Positions 49,643 to 58,646 of a DNA stretch of 64,000 nucleotides are shown piece after piece. The stretch is taken from positions 558,001 through 622,000 of the forward strand of contig CBDHCD010000003.1 of the NCBI GenBank assembly GCA_965260995.1, in the 5' to 3' direction. How positions within the stretch are numbered: the stretch's first letter is position 1; each line of letters opens with the position of its first letter. Made by a program: the position numbers and the translations under genes. A model generated the notes under the pieces. The model was not told where the DNA came from and did not search any database. It worked only from the letters and a program-made list of their open reading frames with translations. The DNA is from JBBROS01 sp965260995 (GTDB taxonomy: Bacteria > Pseudomonadota > Alphaproteobacteria > Acetobacterales > Acetobacteraceae).

Positions 49643-50236
49643 GTGAGCACGCACGGGATCGACGCCGCTTCGGGCGCGATCCCGGCGGCGGACGTGCCGC
49701 GGGCCGGGCTGCTGGGGGCGGCGCAGGCGGCGCTGGGGGCGGTCAACACCGTGATGGCGGTGCTGTCGGCGGTCGCGCTGGCGGTGGCGGGGGTGGTGCT
49801 GACCTGGGAGGTGGCGGGGCGCTACTTCTTCAGCATCCCGAGCGACTGGCAGGACGAGCTGAGCACGTTCCTGCTGATCGGGGCAACGTTCGCCTCGGCC
49901 GCGTGGATTCAGGCGCGGCGGGGGCACGTGGCGATCGACGCGCTGGGTGAGGTGCTGCCGCCGGCGATGGACCACGCGCGGCGGTGGCTGGCGGACGCGC
50001 TCAGCCTGGTGTTCGTGGCGTTCTTCGCCTGGAAGTGCTGGTCGCTGCTGCTGGAGGCGCTCGCGGACGGGCAGACGACGCCCTCGGCCTGGGGGCCGCC
50101 GCTGTGGATCCCATACGGCTGCATGACGGTGGGCATGGCGCTGCTGGCGTTGCAGTTGCTGTTGCAGGTGCTGGGCGGGCGGGTGGGCGCGTCACGGCCG
50201 GCGCACCTGGCGCCGTCGCCGCCGCTGGGGCGGTGA
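49643..50236 (+). CDS. dctQ: TRAP transporter small permease DctQ
   Basis: A 197-residue membrane protein with four predicted helices, the small subunit of a TRAP transporter. Segments: VNTVMAVLSAVALAVAGVVL, ELSTFLLIGATFASAAWIQA, WLADALSLVFVAFFAWKCW and GCMTVGMALLALQLLLQVLG. The DctQ hallmark RRGHVAIDALGEVLPP follows the second segment. GTG start at 49643 with GGAGG near 49632. Lies between dctP and dctM. Confidence 0.87.
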   Translation: MSTHGIDAASGAIPAADVPRAGLLGAAQAALGAVNTVMAVLSAVALAVAGVVLTWEVAGRYFFSIPSDWQDELSTFLLIGATFASAAWIQARRGHVAIDALGEVLPPAMDHARRWLADALSLVFVAFFAWKCWSLLLEALADGQTTPSAWGPPLWIPYGCMTVGMALLALQLLLQVLGGRVGASRPAHLAPSPPLGR

Positions 50237-50246
50237 GGCAGCGGCC

Positions 50247-51590
50247 GTGACGACGCTGCAGACCGGGCTGCTTTATGGGGGGGCGACGCTGGTGGCGTTG
50301 TTCTCCGGGATGCCGATCGCCTTCGCCCTGGGCGGAGTGGCGGTGGTGTTCATGGTGCTGTTTATGCCGGTGGCGTCGCTCGATACAGTGGCGCAGAACG
50401 TTTATGAGGAGCTGGCCAGCATCACGCTGCTGACGATCCCGCTGTTCATCCTGAAGGGTGCGGCGATCGGCAAGTCGCGGGCGGGCAAGGACTTGTACGA
50501 CGCGCTGCACACCTGGCTGCATCGGGTGCCGGGCGGCCTCGGGGTGGCGGTGGTGCTGGCGTGCGGGCTGTTCGCGGCGATGGCGGGCAGCTCGCCGGCG
50601 ACGTGCAGCGCCATCGGCAGCTCGGGGATACCGGAGATGCGGCGGCGGGGCTATTCGCCGGGGTTCGCGGCCGGGCTGGTGGCGGCGGGCGGGACGTTGG
50701 GCATCCTGTTGCCGCCGAGTATCGTGCTGATTCTCTACGCGGTGGCGGCGGAGCAGTCGCTGGGCCGGCTGTTCCTGGCCGGGTTGGGGCCGGGGGTGCT
50801 GCTGGTGACGCTGTTCTCCGGCTACGCGGTGCTGCGGTGGCGCAAGGAGTTCGGGGCGGCGACGGCGGTCGCGATGGGCGGGGGCGAGCGGAGTGAGATC
50901 CTGCGGCAGGACAGCTACACTCTGCGGGACAAGTTCGCCTCCCTGCCGCGGGTGCTGCCATTCCTGGTCTTGCTGACGGGGGTGATGATCGCGCTTTACG
51001 GCGGCATCGCGACGCCGAGCGAGACGGCGGGGCTGGGGGCCGTGCTGGCGTTGGCGCTGATCGCCGCCGTCTACGGGGCGTGGCGGCTCGGCGACCTCAA
51101 GCCGATCTTCGCCGGCACGCTGGGCGAGAGCGGGATGCTGCTGATGATCATCGGCATGAGCCTGCTGTACAGCTACGTGATGAGCTACCTGCACATCAGC
51201 CAGGCGGCGGCGGCGTGGATCGTGGGGGCGCACCTGAGCAAGTGGCTGCTGCTGGCGGCGATCCTGCTGCTGGTGGTGATGCTCGGGTTCTTCCTGCCGC
51301 CGGTGTCGATCATCCTGATGACGGCGCCGATCATCCTGCCGCCGCTGCGGGACGCCGGGTTCGACCTGATCTGGTTCGGGGTGGTGATGGCGGTGGTGAT
51401 GGAGATGGGGCTGATCCACCCGCCGGTGGGGCTGAACATCTTCGTCATCAACCGGATCGCGCCGGACATCGGGTTGTCGCCGATCATCTGGGGGACGCTG
51501 CCGTTCGTGGCGCTGATGGCGGTGGCGGTGGTGATCCTGTCGGTCGTGCCGGGGATCGCGATGTGGCTGCCGGACCTGGTTTACGGCTGA
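50247..51590 (+). CDS. dctM: TRAP transporter large permease DctM
   Basis: A 447-residue large permease that couples sodium flow to substrate uptake. GTG start at 50247. Typical DctM features: FSGMPIAFALGGVAVVFMVL, AMAGSSPATCSAIGSSGIPE, GYSPGFAAGLVAAGGTLGIL, LPPSIVLILYAVAAEQSLGR and the end region PIILPPLRDAGFDLIWFGVV, MEMGLIHPPVGLNIFVINR. About 12 hydrophobic segments. Its 3' end overlaps the opposing esterase gene by 10 bases. Confidence 0.93.
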   Translation: MTTLQTGLLYGGATLVALFSGMPIAFALGGVAVVFMVLFMPVASLDTVAQNVYEELASITLLTIPLFILKGAAIGKSRAGKDLYDALHTWLHRVPGGLGVAVVLACGLFAAMAGSSPATCSAIGSSGIPEMRRRGYSPGFAAGLVAAGGTLGILLPPSIVLILYAVAAEQSLGRLFLAGLGPGVLLVTLFSGYAVLRWRKEFGAATAVAMGGGERSEILRQDSYTLRDKFASLPRVLPFLVLLTGVMIALYGGIATPSETAGLGAVLALALIAAVYGAWRLGDLKPIFAGTLGESGMLLMIIGMSLLYSYVMSYLHISQAAAAWIVGAHLSKWLLLAAILLLVVMLGFFLPPVSIILMTAPIILPPLRDAGFDLIWFGVVMAVVMEMGLIHPPVGLNIFVINRIAPDIGLSPIIWGTLPFVALMAVAVVILSVVPGIAMWLPDLVYG

Positions 51591-52519
51591 TCCGGGGGGC
51601 GGCCTCGGCCGCGGTGGCGCTCGATGAAGGCCCAGGTGTCGTCGAGCACCGGGGCCCGGCGCTGGAACAACGGGGCGATGGCGGTGACCAGGCCGACGTG
51701 GCCGATGCCGGGGTAGAACCTGGTCTCGACGGAGCCGCCATCCGCGGCGATGCGGGCGGCGAGGCTCCGCGTGTTGCGGGGTTGGACGGTGGTGTCGTCG
51801 AGGCCGGCCAGGAGCAGCATCGGTGGGTTGCGGCCGTCGACGTAGGTGATGGGCTGGCTGGCCGGGCCGTCCTGCACCGGGGCGAAGATCGGGATCAGGT
51901 CGGGCTGGGTGATGGGCAGGAAGTCGTAGGGACCGGCGAGGCCGATCACGCCGGCGAGGCGGTCGCGCGCGGCACCGGCTTGGGCGAGCCAGCGCGGGTC
52001 GAGCGCCAGCATGGCGGCGTCGTAGGCGCCGGCGGAGTGGCCCATGAGGAAGATCGAGCGCGGGTCGGCGCCTAGCGCGGCGGCGTGGGCGACGGCCCAG
52101 GCGACGGCGGCGGCGTTGTCCTGGAGGAAGGCGGGAAACTGGACCTCGGGGGCGAGGCGGTAGTCGGGGACGACGACGACCGCGCCGCGGGCGGCGAGGG
52201 GGCGGGCGAGGAAGGGATAGGTGTCCTTGTCGCCGGATTGCCAGTTGCCGCCGTAGAGGAACACGATCATCGGCAAGGGGGCGGAGGTGGGGGCGGACGC
52301 GGGGCGGTAGATGTCGACGCGGTGGCGCGGGCCGGGGGCGTAGGCGATGTCGGCCTGGCGGGCGACGCCGTTCGCGGGGGTGAGGCCGTTGAGCAGGTCG
52401 GTCGGGGTGCAGGCGGCGGCGAGCAGGGCGCAGAACAGGGTGAGGCTGGGGAGCACGGCCGGGCGGGCGCGCGGCTCGGCGGGCCGGAGGCGGGCGGGTC
52501 GGTTCACAAGTCCGGACAT
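51581..52519 (-). CDS. Alpha/beta-hydrolase lipoprotein, carboxylesterase-like
   Basis: A 312-residue alpha/beta-hydrolase of the BD-FAE/esterase type. A lipoprotein signal (LPSLTLFCALLAAACTP) carries a lipobox with Cys, so it is likely an outer-membrane lipoprotein. Oxyanion-hole GGNW follows PMIVFLYGG; the nucleophile Ser is in MGHSAGAYDAA; Asp is in LAGLDDTTVQPRNT; His is in YPGIGHVGLV. ATG 52519 is chosen as the last ATG before the signal region. Convergent with dctM and divergent from the large glycosyltransferase gene with only 50 bases between starts. Confidence 0.82.
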   Translation of the reverse strand: MSGLVNRPARLRPAEPRARPAVLPSLTLFCALLAAACTPTDLLNGLTPANGVARQADIAYAPGPRHRVDIYRPASAPTSAPLPMIVFLYGGNWQSGDKDTYPFLARPLAARGAVVVVPDYRLAPEVQFPAFLQDNAAAVAWAVAHAAALGADPRSIFLMGHSAGAYDAAMLALDPRWLAQAGAARDRLAGVIGLAGPYDFLPITQPDLIPIFAPVQDGPASQPITYVDGRNPPMLLLAGLDDTTVQPRNTRSLAARIAADGGSVETRFYPGIGHVGLVTAIAPLFQRRAPVLDDTWAFIERHRGRGRPPDQP

Positions 52520-52569
52520 TCGTATGGTTATTCCTAACCGACGTTTCGGGGGAACATCGTTGACGGTGG

Positions 52570-55500
52570 TTGTTTTCATCAGCAAAAGTCACCTTGAAGT
52601 TGCGCGGGATACGTCATTTGATCGAAAAAAGCGAGCGTTCCGCCTCAGCGCTGCCTGTTGACCTCGCCGACCTCCTGACCTTGCAGCAGTCCGGCCTGTT
52701 CGACGGGGCGTGGTTCCTGGAGCGCAACCCGGACCTGGCGCAGCCGGACGCGGACCCGATCGCGCACTTCCACCGCTACGGCTGGCGCGAGGACCGTTGG
52801 CCGAACGCTTACTTCGATTCGGCCTGGTACGTGGCGCAGAACCGGGACGTGCGGGAGCAAGGGCTCGATCCGCTGCTGCACTACGCCGAGTACGGCGAGG
52901 CGGAGGGGCGCTACCCAATCGCTTATTTCGACCCGGCCTGGTATCGCGAGCACTACCAGGTGCCGGAGGGCACGCTGTGCTTGGCGCACTTCCTGCAACA
53001 CCGCATGGAGGGCTGGGTCAGCCCGATTCCGGAGTTCGACCCGGAGCATTACCTGCAACGCTACCCGGACGTGCGGGCGGCGAGCATGGACCCGTTCGAG
53101 CATTACTTGGTGCGGGGGGCGGCGGAGGACCGGGAGCCTTCGGCCGCGTTCGACCCGTTGTTCTACCGGTCGCGCTACCTGCGGCACCTGCCGAGCGAGA
53201 TCCCGCTGCTGCACTACCGGCAGAACCGGCACCTGCTGGGGGTGCATCCGAGGCGGCCGGAGCATGACACCGACATCCCGCGGGAGGTGCGGCGCAACAC
53301 GCAGCCCGGGGCGATGTTCGAGGAGGCGAAGCCGCTGGCCGGCAATGCCTCGCGGCGGGCGAAGGTGCTGGCGTTCTACCTGCCGCAGTTCCACGCCGTG
53401 CCGGAGAACGACGGGTGGTGGGGCAAGGGGTTCACGGAATGGACCAACGTGGGGCGGGCGCTGCCGCGGTTCGCCGGGCACTACCAGCCGCGCATCCCGC
53501 GCGACCTCGGGCACTACCGGCTGACCGGGACCGACGTGCTGCGCCAGCAGGCGGAGATGGCGCGGGCGGGCGGGGTGCACGGGTTCGTGTTCTATATGTA
53601 CTGGTTCAACGGGCGGCGGCTGCTGGAAGGGCCGTTGGAGGCGCTGCTGGCGGACCGGTCAATTGACCTGCCGTTCTGCCTGATGTGGGCGAACGAGAAC
53701 TGGACCCGGCGGTGGGACGGCTCGGAGCACGAGGTGCTGATGTCGCAGGACTACCGGCCGGCGGACGAAGCCGGGCTGGTGGCGACGTTCCTGCGGCACT
53801 TCGCCGACCCGCGCTACATCCGGCTGGAGGGACGGCCGGTGCTGATGGTGTACCGGGCCGGGATCATCCCGCGCGGGGCGGTGTCGCGGTGCCGGGCGCT
53901 GTTCCTGGCGGCGGGCGAGAACCCGATGTTCGTGATGGCGCAGAGCTTCACCGACCGGGACCCGCGGCTGTTCGAGATGGACGCGGCGGTGGAGTTCCCG
54001 CCGCACAAGCTGACGGACGGGCTCGACATCATCAACGCCGAGCTGATGATGCTGGACCCGGCGGCGACGGCGCAGGTGTACGCCTACGGCGACCTTGCCG
54101 CGGCGACCGACCTGACGCCGCAGCCGTATCCGCTGATCCGCACGGCGCTGCCGGGGTGGGACAACGACCCGCGGCGGCAGGGGGCGGGAATGGCGGTGCA
54201 CGGCGCGACGCCGGCGGCGTACCAGGCGTGGCTGGAGCGGCTGATCGGGGCGGCGCGAGAGCAGCCGGTGGGTGGCGAGGCGCTGGTGTGCGTCAACGCC
54301 TGGAACGAGTGGGGGGAGGGGGCGTACTTGGAGCCGGACCTGCACTTCGGGGCGGCGTTCCTCAACGCGACGGCGCGGGCGGTGGCGGGCGTGGCGCGGG
54401 AGGACGCGCCCGTGCGGGTGCTGCTGGTCGGGCACGACGCGTTCCCGGCCGGGGCGCAGTTGCTGCTGCTGAACATCGGGCGGAGCCTGCGCCGCGTGCG
54501 GGGGGTGGAGGTCGCGTTCCTGCTGCTGGCGGATGGGGCGTTGCTGCCGCAGTACCGGGAGGCCGCGCCGACGGTGGTGATGGCGCCGGGGCAGGACTGG
54601 GCGCAGGAGGCGGCGCGGCTGGCCAAGCTCGGGTTCGGGACGGCGCTGGTCAACACCAGCGCGGCGGCGGCGATGATCGCGCCGCTGACGGCGCACGGGG
54701 TCGGCTGCACCATGCTGGTGCACGAGCTGCCGCGGCTGCTGCGGGAGCGGCAACTGGTGGCGCTGGCGTGCGAGGGGTCGGCGGCGGCGCGCGAGGTGGT
54801 GTTCGGCGCGGCGCACGTGCGGGACCGGTTCGCGGAGCTGGCGCCGCTGCCGGCGGAGCGGGCGGTGGTGCTGCCGCAGGGCGTGTACCGCCCGGTGCCG
54901 GCGATGACGGCGGCGGAGCGGGCGGCGCGGCGGGCGGCGCTGCGGATCCCCGAGGACGCGACCGTGGCGATCGGGCTCGGCTACGCCGACCTGCGCAAGG
55001 GGTTCGACCTGTTCCTGCAGGTATGGCGGCTGGCGCACCAGCAGAGCCCGGCGATCCACCTGATCTGGGTGGGGGACATCGACATGACGGTGCACGCCTA
55101 CCTGGGGACGGAGATGGCGGTGGCCGGGGCGACGGGGACGTTCCACCACCTGCCGTTCGCGCCGGACGGGGCGGACTGGCTGGCGGCGGCGGACGTCCAC
55201 CTGCTGACCTCGCGCGAGGATCCGCTGCCGAGCGTGGTGATGGAGGCGATGTCGGCCGGGGTGCCGACAGTGGCGTTCGAGGAAAGCGGGGGCGCGCCGG
55301 ACCTGCTGCGCGACTGCCAGGCCGGGGTTTCGGCGCCGCTGGGCGACGTGGCGGCGATGGTGCGGCAGATGCGGACGCTCGCGGCGCGGACCCGGCCGGC
55401 GGCGCGGGCGCGGATGATGGAGCAGGCGCGGGCGCTGTTCGACTTCGACGAGTACGCCGGGCGGTTGCTGGGGTTGGCCTGCCCGGGGGTGGCCGAGGTC

Positions 55501-56352
55501 TCGGTGGTGGTGCCGAACTACAACTACGCGCGGTTCCTGGGCGGGCGGCTCACGTCGATCTTCGCGCAGACGCATCCGGTGGCGGAGGTGATCGTGCTGG
55601 ACGACGCGTCCTCGGACGGCAGCGAGGCGGTGGCGCGGGCGGTGGCGGCGGACGCCGGGCGGGACGTGCGCTGGGTCGGGTCGCCGCGGAACGGTGGCTC
55701 GGTGTTCCGGCAATGGCGGCGGGCGGCGGAGCTGGCGCGGGGCGAGTGGCTGTGGATCGCCGAGGCGGACGACATGGCGGAACCGGGGTTCCTGGCCGGG
55801 CTGTGCCGGGCCATCGAGGGGGCGCCGGACGTGGTGATGGCGTTCAGCGACAGCCGGGCGGTGGACGCCGAGGGGCGGCCGTTGTGGCCGGACCACCAGG
55901 CGTATTACGCGGAGAGCGGAGCGTCGCTGCTGGCCAAGGACGGGGTGTTCGAGGCGGCGGAGGTGATGCAGGCGTGCCTGGCGGAGCGGAACCTGATCCT
56001 GAACGCGAGCGCGGTGCTGTTCCGGCGGTCGGCGCTGTTGGCGGCGCTGGAGCGGTGCGCGGGGGAGTTGGAGGGGTTCGGGATGGCGGGGGACTGGCGG
56101 GCGTATGCCGAGCTGCTCGCGGGCGGGGGCCGGGTGGCCTACGTGGCGCGGCCGTTGAACGTGCACCGGCGGCACGGGGGGAGCGTCACGCACCGGATGG
56201 CGACGGAGCGGCACCTGGACGAGGTGGCGCGGATGCAGGCGCACATGCGCGGCGTGCTGGGGCGGCGGCCGGGGCTGGCGCGGGGACAGAAGCGGGCGCT
56301 GGCGGCGGTGCGGGAGGGGTTGGCCCGGGTGGTGGCGCAGGGTGGGGGGTAA
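52570..56352 (+). CDS. Giant multidomain glycosyltransferase (WbsX-like + GT4 + GT2)
   Basis: A 1260-residue cytoplasmic polysaccharide enzyme with four parts. Residues 30-245: repeats of a short FDxxWY/FDPxxY motif (FDPAWYREHYQ, YAEYGEAEGRYP, FDPLFYRSRY). Residues 260-600: WbsX/GH99-like domain (VLAFYLPQFHAVPENDGWWG, VCVNAWNEWGEGAYLEPD). Residues 610-965: GT4 (GLGYADLRKGFDLFLQVW, REDPLPSVVMEAMSAGVPTV). Residues 975-1250: GT2 (VSVVVPNYNYARFLGGRL, LDDASSDGS, EADDM). The start is uncertain: TTG 52570 is the only early in-frame candidate. Isolated from the other glycosyltransferases by 15 kb. Product is likely a complex glycan. Confidence 0.85.
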   Translation: MFSSAKVTLKLRGIRHLIEKSERSASALPVDLADLLTLQQSGLFDGAWFLERNPDLAQPDADPIAHFHRYGWREDRWPNAYFDSAWYVAQNRDVREQGLDPLLHYAEYGEAEGRYPIAYFDPAWYREHYQVPEGTLCLAHFLQHRMEGWVSPIPEFDPEHYLQRYPDVRAASMDPFEHYLVRGAAEDREPSAAFDPLFYRSRYLRHLPSEIPLLHYRQNRHLLGVHPRRPEHDTDIPREVRRNTQPGAMFEEAKPLAGNASRRAKVLAFYLPQFHAVPENDGWWGKGFTEWTNVGRALPRFAGHYQPRIPRDLGHYRLTGTDVLRQQAEMARAGGVHGFVFYMYWFNGRRLLEGPLEALLADRSIDLPFCLMWANENWTRRWDGSEHEVLMSQDYRPADEAGLVATFLRHFADPRYIRLEGRPVLMVYRAGIIPRGAVSRCRALFLAAGENPMFVMAQSFTDRDPRLFEMDAAVEFPPHKLTDGLDIINAELMMLDPAATAQVYAYGDLAAATDLTPQPYPLIRTALPGWDNDPRRQGAGMAVHGATPAAYQAWLERLIGAAREQPVGGEALVCVNAWNEWGEGAYLEPDLHFGAAFLNATARAVAGVAREDAPVRVLLVGHDAFPAGAQLLLLNIGRSLRRVRGVEVAFLLLADGALLPQYREAAPTVVMAPGQDWAQEAARLAKLGFGTALVNTSAAAAMIAPLTAHGVGCTMLVHELPRLLRERQLVALACEGSAAAREVVFGAAHVRDRFAELAPLPAERAVVLPQGVYRPVPAMTAAERAARRAALRIPEDATVAIGLGYADLRKGFDLFLQVWRLAHQQSPAIHLIWVGDIDMTVHAYLGTEMAVAGATGTFHHLPFAPDGADWLAAADVHLLTSREDPLPSVVMEAMSAGVPTVAFEESGGAPDLLRDCQAGVSAPLGDVAAMVRQMRTLAARTRPAARARMMEQARALFDFDEYAGRLLGLACPGVAEVSVVVPNYNYARFLGGRLTSIFAQTHPVAEVIVLDDASSDGSEAVARAVAADAGRDVRWVGSPRNGGSVFRQWRRAAELARGEWLWIAEADDMAEPGFLAGLCRAIEGAPDVVMAFSDSRAVDAEGRPLWPDHQAYYAESGASLLAKDGVFEAAEVMQACLAERNLILNASAVLFRRSALLAALERCAGELEGFGMAGDWRAYAELLAGGGRVAYVARPLNVHRRHGGSVTHRMATERHLDEVARMQAHMRGVLGRRPGLARGQKRALAAVREGLARVVAQGGG

Positions 56353-56926
56353 GGGGTGGCGTGTTCGTCTCGATATGTGGCGGATTACCAGAGGCCGTTG
56401 AATTGGCATACGTACGACTGCTGTCGATCAGCACTCCATTGATGTCTGAAGCGAATTACAGCTAGTTGGATAGATAACGTTTGGTCAGATGGGTTGTTTT
56501 AAAGATCTTTATCTTCTGCATGGCTTGGATTGGATGCATTCTCGCCGGCTTTCTAATTCCATACGTTCTCGACTCCAGGCACGATGTCGAGTTCGCGGTT
56601 GCTGCCTATTGGGGTATGTTGTTAGGAGCCGTTTTTGGCCCAGTCATTGGCTATTGTTTGGTCAAGCTCGTGTTCCGGCGAAGACTTGCCGATTGACGAG
56701 GTTCAAGGCGTCTGCGAGCGTGGCGATGAGATCGCAACATGTGGGAGGTATCTGTTGGGGTTAAAAGTGGTGTTTATTCTAAAGCATTGTAGCTTGTGTT
56801 TCGATTCTTTCGCCATGTTCTATATCAACGTAGTGCTGCTGATCGGGTTCGCAACGGGTGTTACTGCTTTGACTTTGAACTAATTCAAGAAATGCTGTCG
56901 AGCAGTCCTACGCGAGCAGATGCTGT
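56353..56926. other. AT-richer gap with one possible small membrane gene
   Basis: 574 bases with visibly lower G+C than the neighbours (stretches such as TAAAGCATTGTAGCTTGTGT). Open frames exist on the plus strand, including the small gene at 56481 and a short hydrophobic frame ending LLIGFATGVTALTLN near 56883, but none has a ribosome site or family match. The composition suggests foreign DNA. Confidence 0.45.
56481..56696 (+). CDS. Possible small two-helix membrane protein, 71 residues
   Basis: TTG start at 56481 or ATG at 56520 (58 residues). Two hydrophobic segments are clear: VLKIFIFCMAWIGCILAGFL and WGMLLGAVFGPVIGYCLVKL, joined by LDSRHDVEFAVAAY and ending FRRRLAD. The amino acid pattern is that of a real membrane protein even though the start site is poor. 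Lies in the AT-richer island. Not assigned to a family. Confidence 0.4.
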   Translation: MVRWVVLKIFIFCMAWIGCILAGFLIPYVLDSRHDVEFAVAAYWGMLLGAVFGPVIGYCLVKLVFRRRLAD

Positions 56927-58228
56927 TCACTGCCTCTGCCGCCGGTCAATCACCCGTCGAGCTTTCCCCATGCTGCGCTCGATGCTGCCGGGTGCGGCGA
57001 CCTCCACGGTCGCCGCCACGCCGATCCGCTGCTTGATCATCGCCGCCAGCGGCCCGGCCTCGGCGACGCCGAAGGTGTCCGGCCGGGCTTCGGCGCGGAC
57101 CAGCATGGTGTCGAGGCGGCCGTCGCGGCTCAGTTCGATCTGGTAGTGGCCGGACAGGTCGGGGTGGGCCAGGACCAGTTCCTCGACCTGGGTGGGAAAG
57201 ACGTTGACGCCGCGGACGATCAGCATGTCGTCGCTGCGGCCCGTCACCTTGGCCATGCGGCGCATGGCGCGGGCGGTGCCGGCCAACAGGCGGGACAGGT
57301 CGCGGGTGCGGTAGCGGATGACGGGGGTGGCCTGCTTGGTCAGGGTGGTGAAGACGAGTTCGCCCTCCTCGCCGTCGGGCAGGACCGCGCCGGTGCCGGG
57401 GTCGACGATCTCGGGGTAGAAGTGGTCCTCCCAGACGTGCAGGCCGTCCTTGGTCTCGACGCACTCGTTGGCGACGCCGGGGCCCATGACTTCGGAGAGG
57501 CCGTAGATGTCGACGGCGTGCATGTCGAACGCCCCCTCGATCTCGGCGCGCATCTGGTTGGTCCAGGGCTCGGCGCCGAAGATGCCGCACTTGAGGCTGG
57601 TGGCGGCCGGGTCCAGCCCGGCGGCGCGGAAGGCGTCGAGCAGGGCGAGCATGTAGCTCGGCGTGACCATGATGAGGTCGGGGGCGAAGTCCTGGATGAG
57701 CTGCACCTGGCGCTCGGTCTGGCCGCCGCCCATCGGGATCACGGCGCAGCCGAGGCGTTCCGCGCCGTAGTGCGCGCCGAGGCCGCCGGTGAACAGGCCG
57801 TAGCCGTAGGCGACGTGGACGCGCATCCCCGGGCGGCCGCCGCTGGCGCGGATGGAGCGGGCCATGACCTCGGCCCAGGTGTCGAGGTCGGCCTTGGTGT
57901 AGCCGACGACGGTGGGCTTGCCGGTGGTGCCGCTGCTGGCGTGGATGCGGGCGACCTGCTCGCGCGGCACGGCGAACATGCCGAATGGGTAGTTGGCGCG
58001 CAGGTCGGCCTTGGTGGTGAAGGGGAAGCGGGGCAGGTCGTCGAGGGTGCGGAAGTGGTCGGGGTGGGCGCCGGCGGCGTCGAAGGCCCGGCGGTAGTGG
58101 GGGATGCTGGCGTAGGCGTGGCGCAGGGTCTCGGCCAGGCGGCAGGTTTGCAGGGCGGCGATCTCGTCGCGGGAGGCGGTCTCGATCGGGTCGAGGTCGC
58201 CGGGGCGGGGGGACAGGTCAGGGCGCAT
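56927..58228 (-). CDS. paaK: Phenylacetate-CoA ligase
   Basis: A 433-residue AMP-forming ligase that converts phenylacetate to phenylacetyl-CoA, the first step of aerobic phenylacetate breakdown. Motifs: HASSGTTGKPTVVGYTKADL (P-loop), GYGLFTGGLGAHYGAERLGC, IYGLSEVMGPGVANECVETK, WEDHFYPEIVDP, and RSDDMLIVRGVNVFPTQVEE near the C-terminus. The first codons overlap the paaI end by 11 bases. Last gene of a three-gene group (paaG-paaI-paaK). The ring-epoxidation genes paaABCDE are not in the window. Confidence 0.94.
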   Translation of the reverse strand: MRPDLSPRPGDLDPIETASRDEIAALQTCRLAETLRHAYASIPHYRRAFDAAGAHPDHFRTLDDLPRFPFTTKADLRANYPFGMFAVPREQVARIHASSGTTGKPTVVGYTKADLDTWAEVMARSIRASGGRPGMRVHVAYGYGLFTGGLGAHYGAERLGCAVIPMGGGQTERQVQLIQDFAPDLIMVTPSYMLALLDAFRAAGLDPAATSLKCGIFGAEPWTNQMRAEIEGAFDMHAVDIYGLSEVMGPGVANECVETKDGLHVWEDHFYPEIVDPGTGAVLPDGEEGELVFTTLTKQATPVIRYRTRDLSRLLAGTARAMRRMAKVTGRSDDMLIVRGVNVFPTQVEELVLAHPDLSGHYQIELSRDGRLDTMLVRAEARPDTFGVAEAGPLAAMIKQRIGVAATVEVAAPGSIERSMGKARRVIDRRQRQ

Positions 58229-58646
58229 CGGGCAGCCAGCGCTGGCCGGTGGTGCGGGAATGGCCGCGGAACTCGGCGATGACGGTGCCGCCGGCGGTGA
58301 CCTGCACGTCGGTGATGCCGGCGCGGCCTTCGCGGTAGTGCTCGCGGGCGGTGGCGAGCAGGTGGTCGCCTTCGCGGGCCGGGCGGAGGAAGGCGACGCT
58401 GCAATGGCTGGCGACGGAGGCCAGGCCGCCGCTGTTGCAGGCGAAGGCGAAGGCGCTGTCGGCCAGGGTGAAGATGAAGCCGCCGTGGCAGATGCCCTGG
58501 CCGTTCAACATGCCTGGCCGGACGGCCATGGACACTTGGGCCGTGCCGGGGCCGACCTGCTCGATGGTCATGCCGAGGCCGGCGCTGGCCTGGTCGTTGC
58601 GCCACATGGCGTCGGCGCAGGCCCGGGCCAGGACTTCCGGGGTCAC
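58218..58646 (-). CDS. paaI: PaaI-type hydroxyphenylacetyl-CoA thioesterase
   Basis: A 142-residue hotdog-fold thioesterase that rescues CoA from dead-end phenylacetyl-CoA intermediates. Family motifs: MTIEQVGPGTAQVSMAVRPG, MLNGQGICHGGFIFTLADSA, FAFACNSGG and the ending GHSRTTGQRW. The Asp/Gly pattern of the active-site helix (HGGFIFTLADSAF) is present. Start overlaps the paaG stop (ATGA). Length matches PaaI. Confidence 0.93.
   Translation of the reverse strand: MTPEVLARACADAMWRNDQASAGLGMTIEQVGPGTAQVSMAVRPGMLNGQGICHGGFIFTLADSAFAFACNSGGLASVASHCSVAFLRPAREGDHLLATAREHYREGRAGITDVQVTAGGTVIAEFRGHSRTTGQRWLPDAP

Noticed and set aside
53659..56409. 916-residue open frame on the minus strand
   Set aside because: Antisense shadow of the giant glycosyltransferase, Arg/His/Pro-rich with no family pattern.
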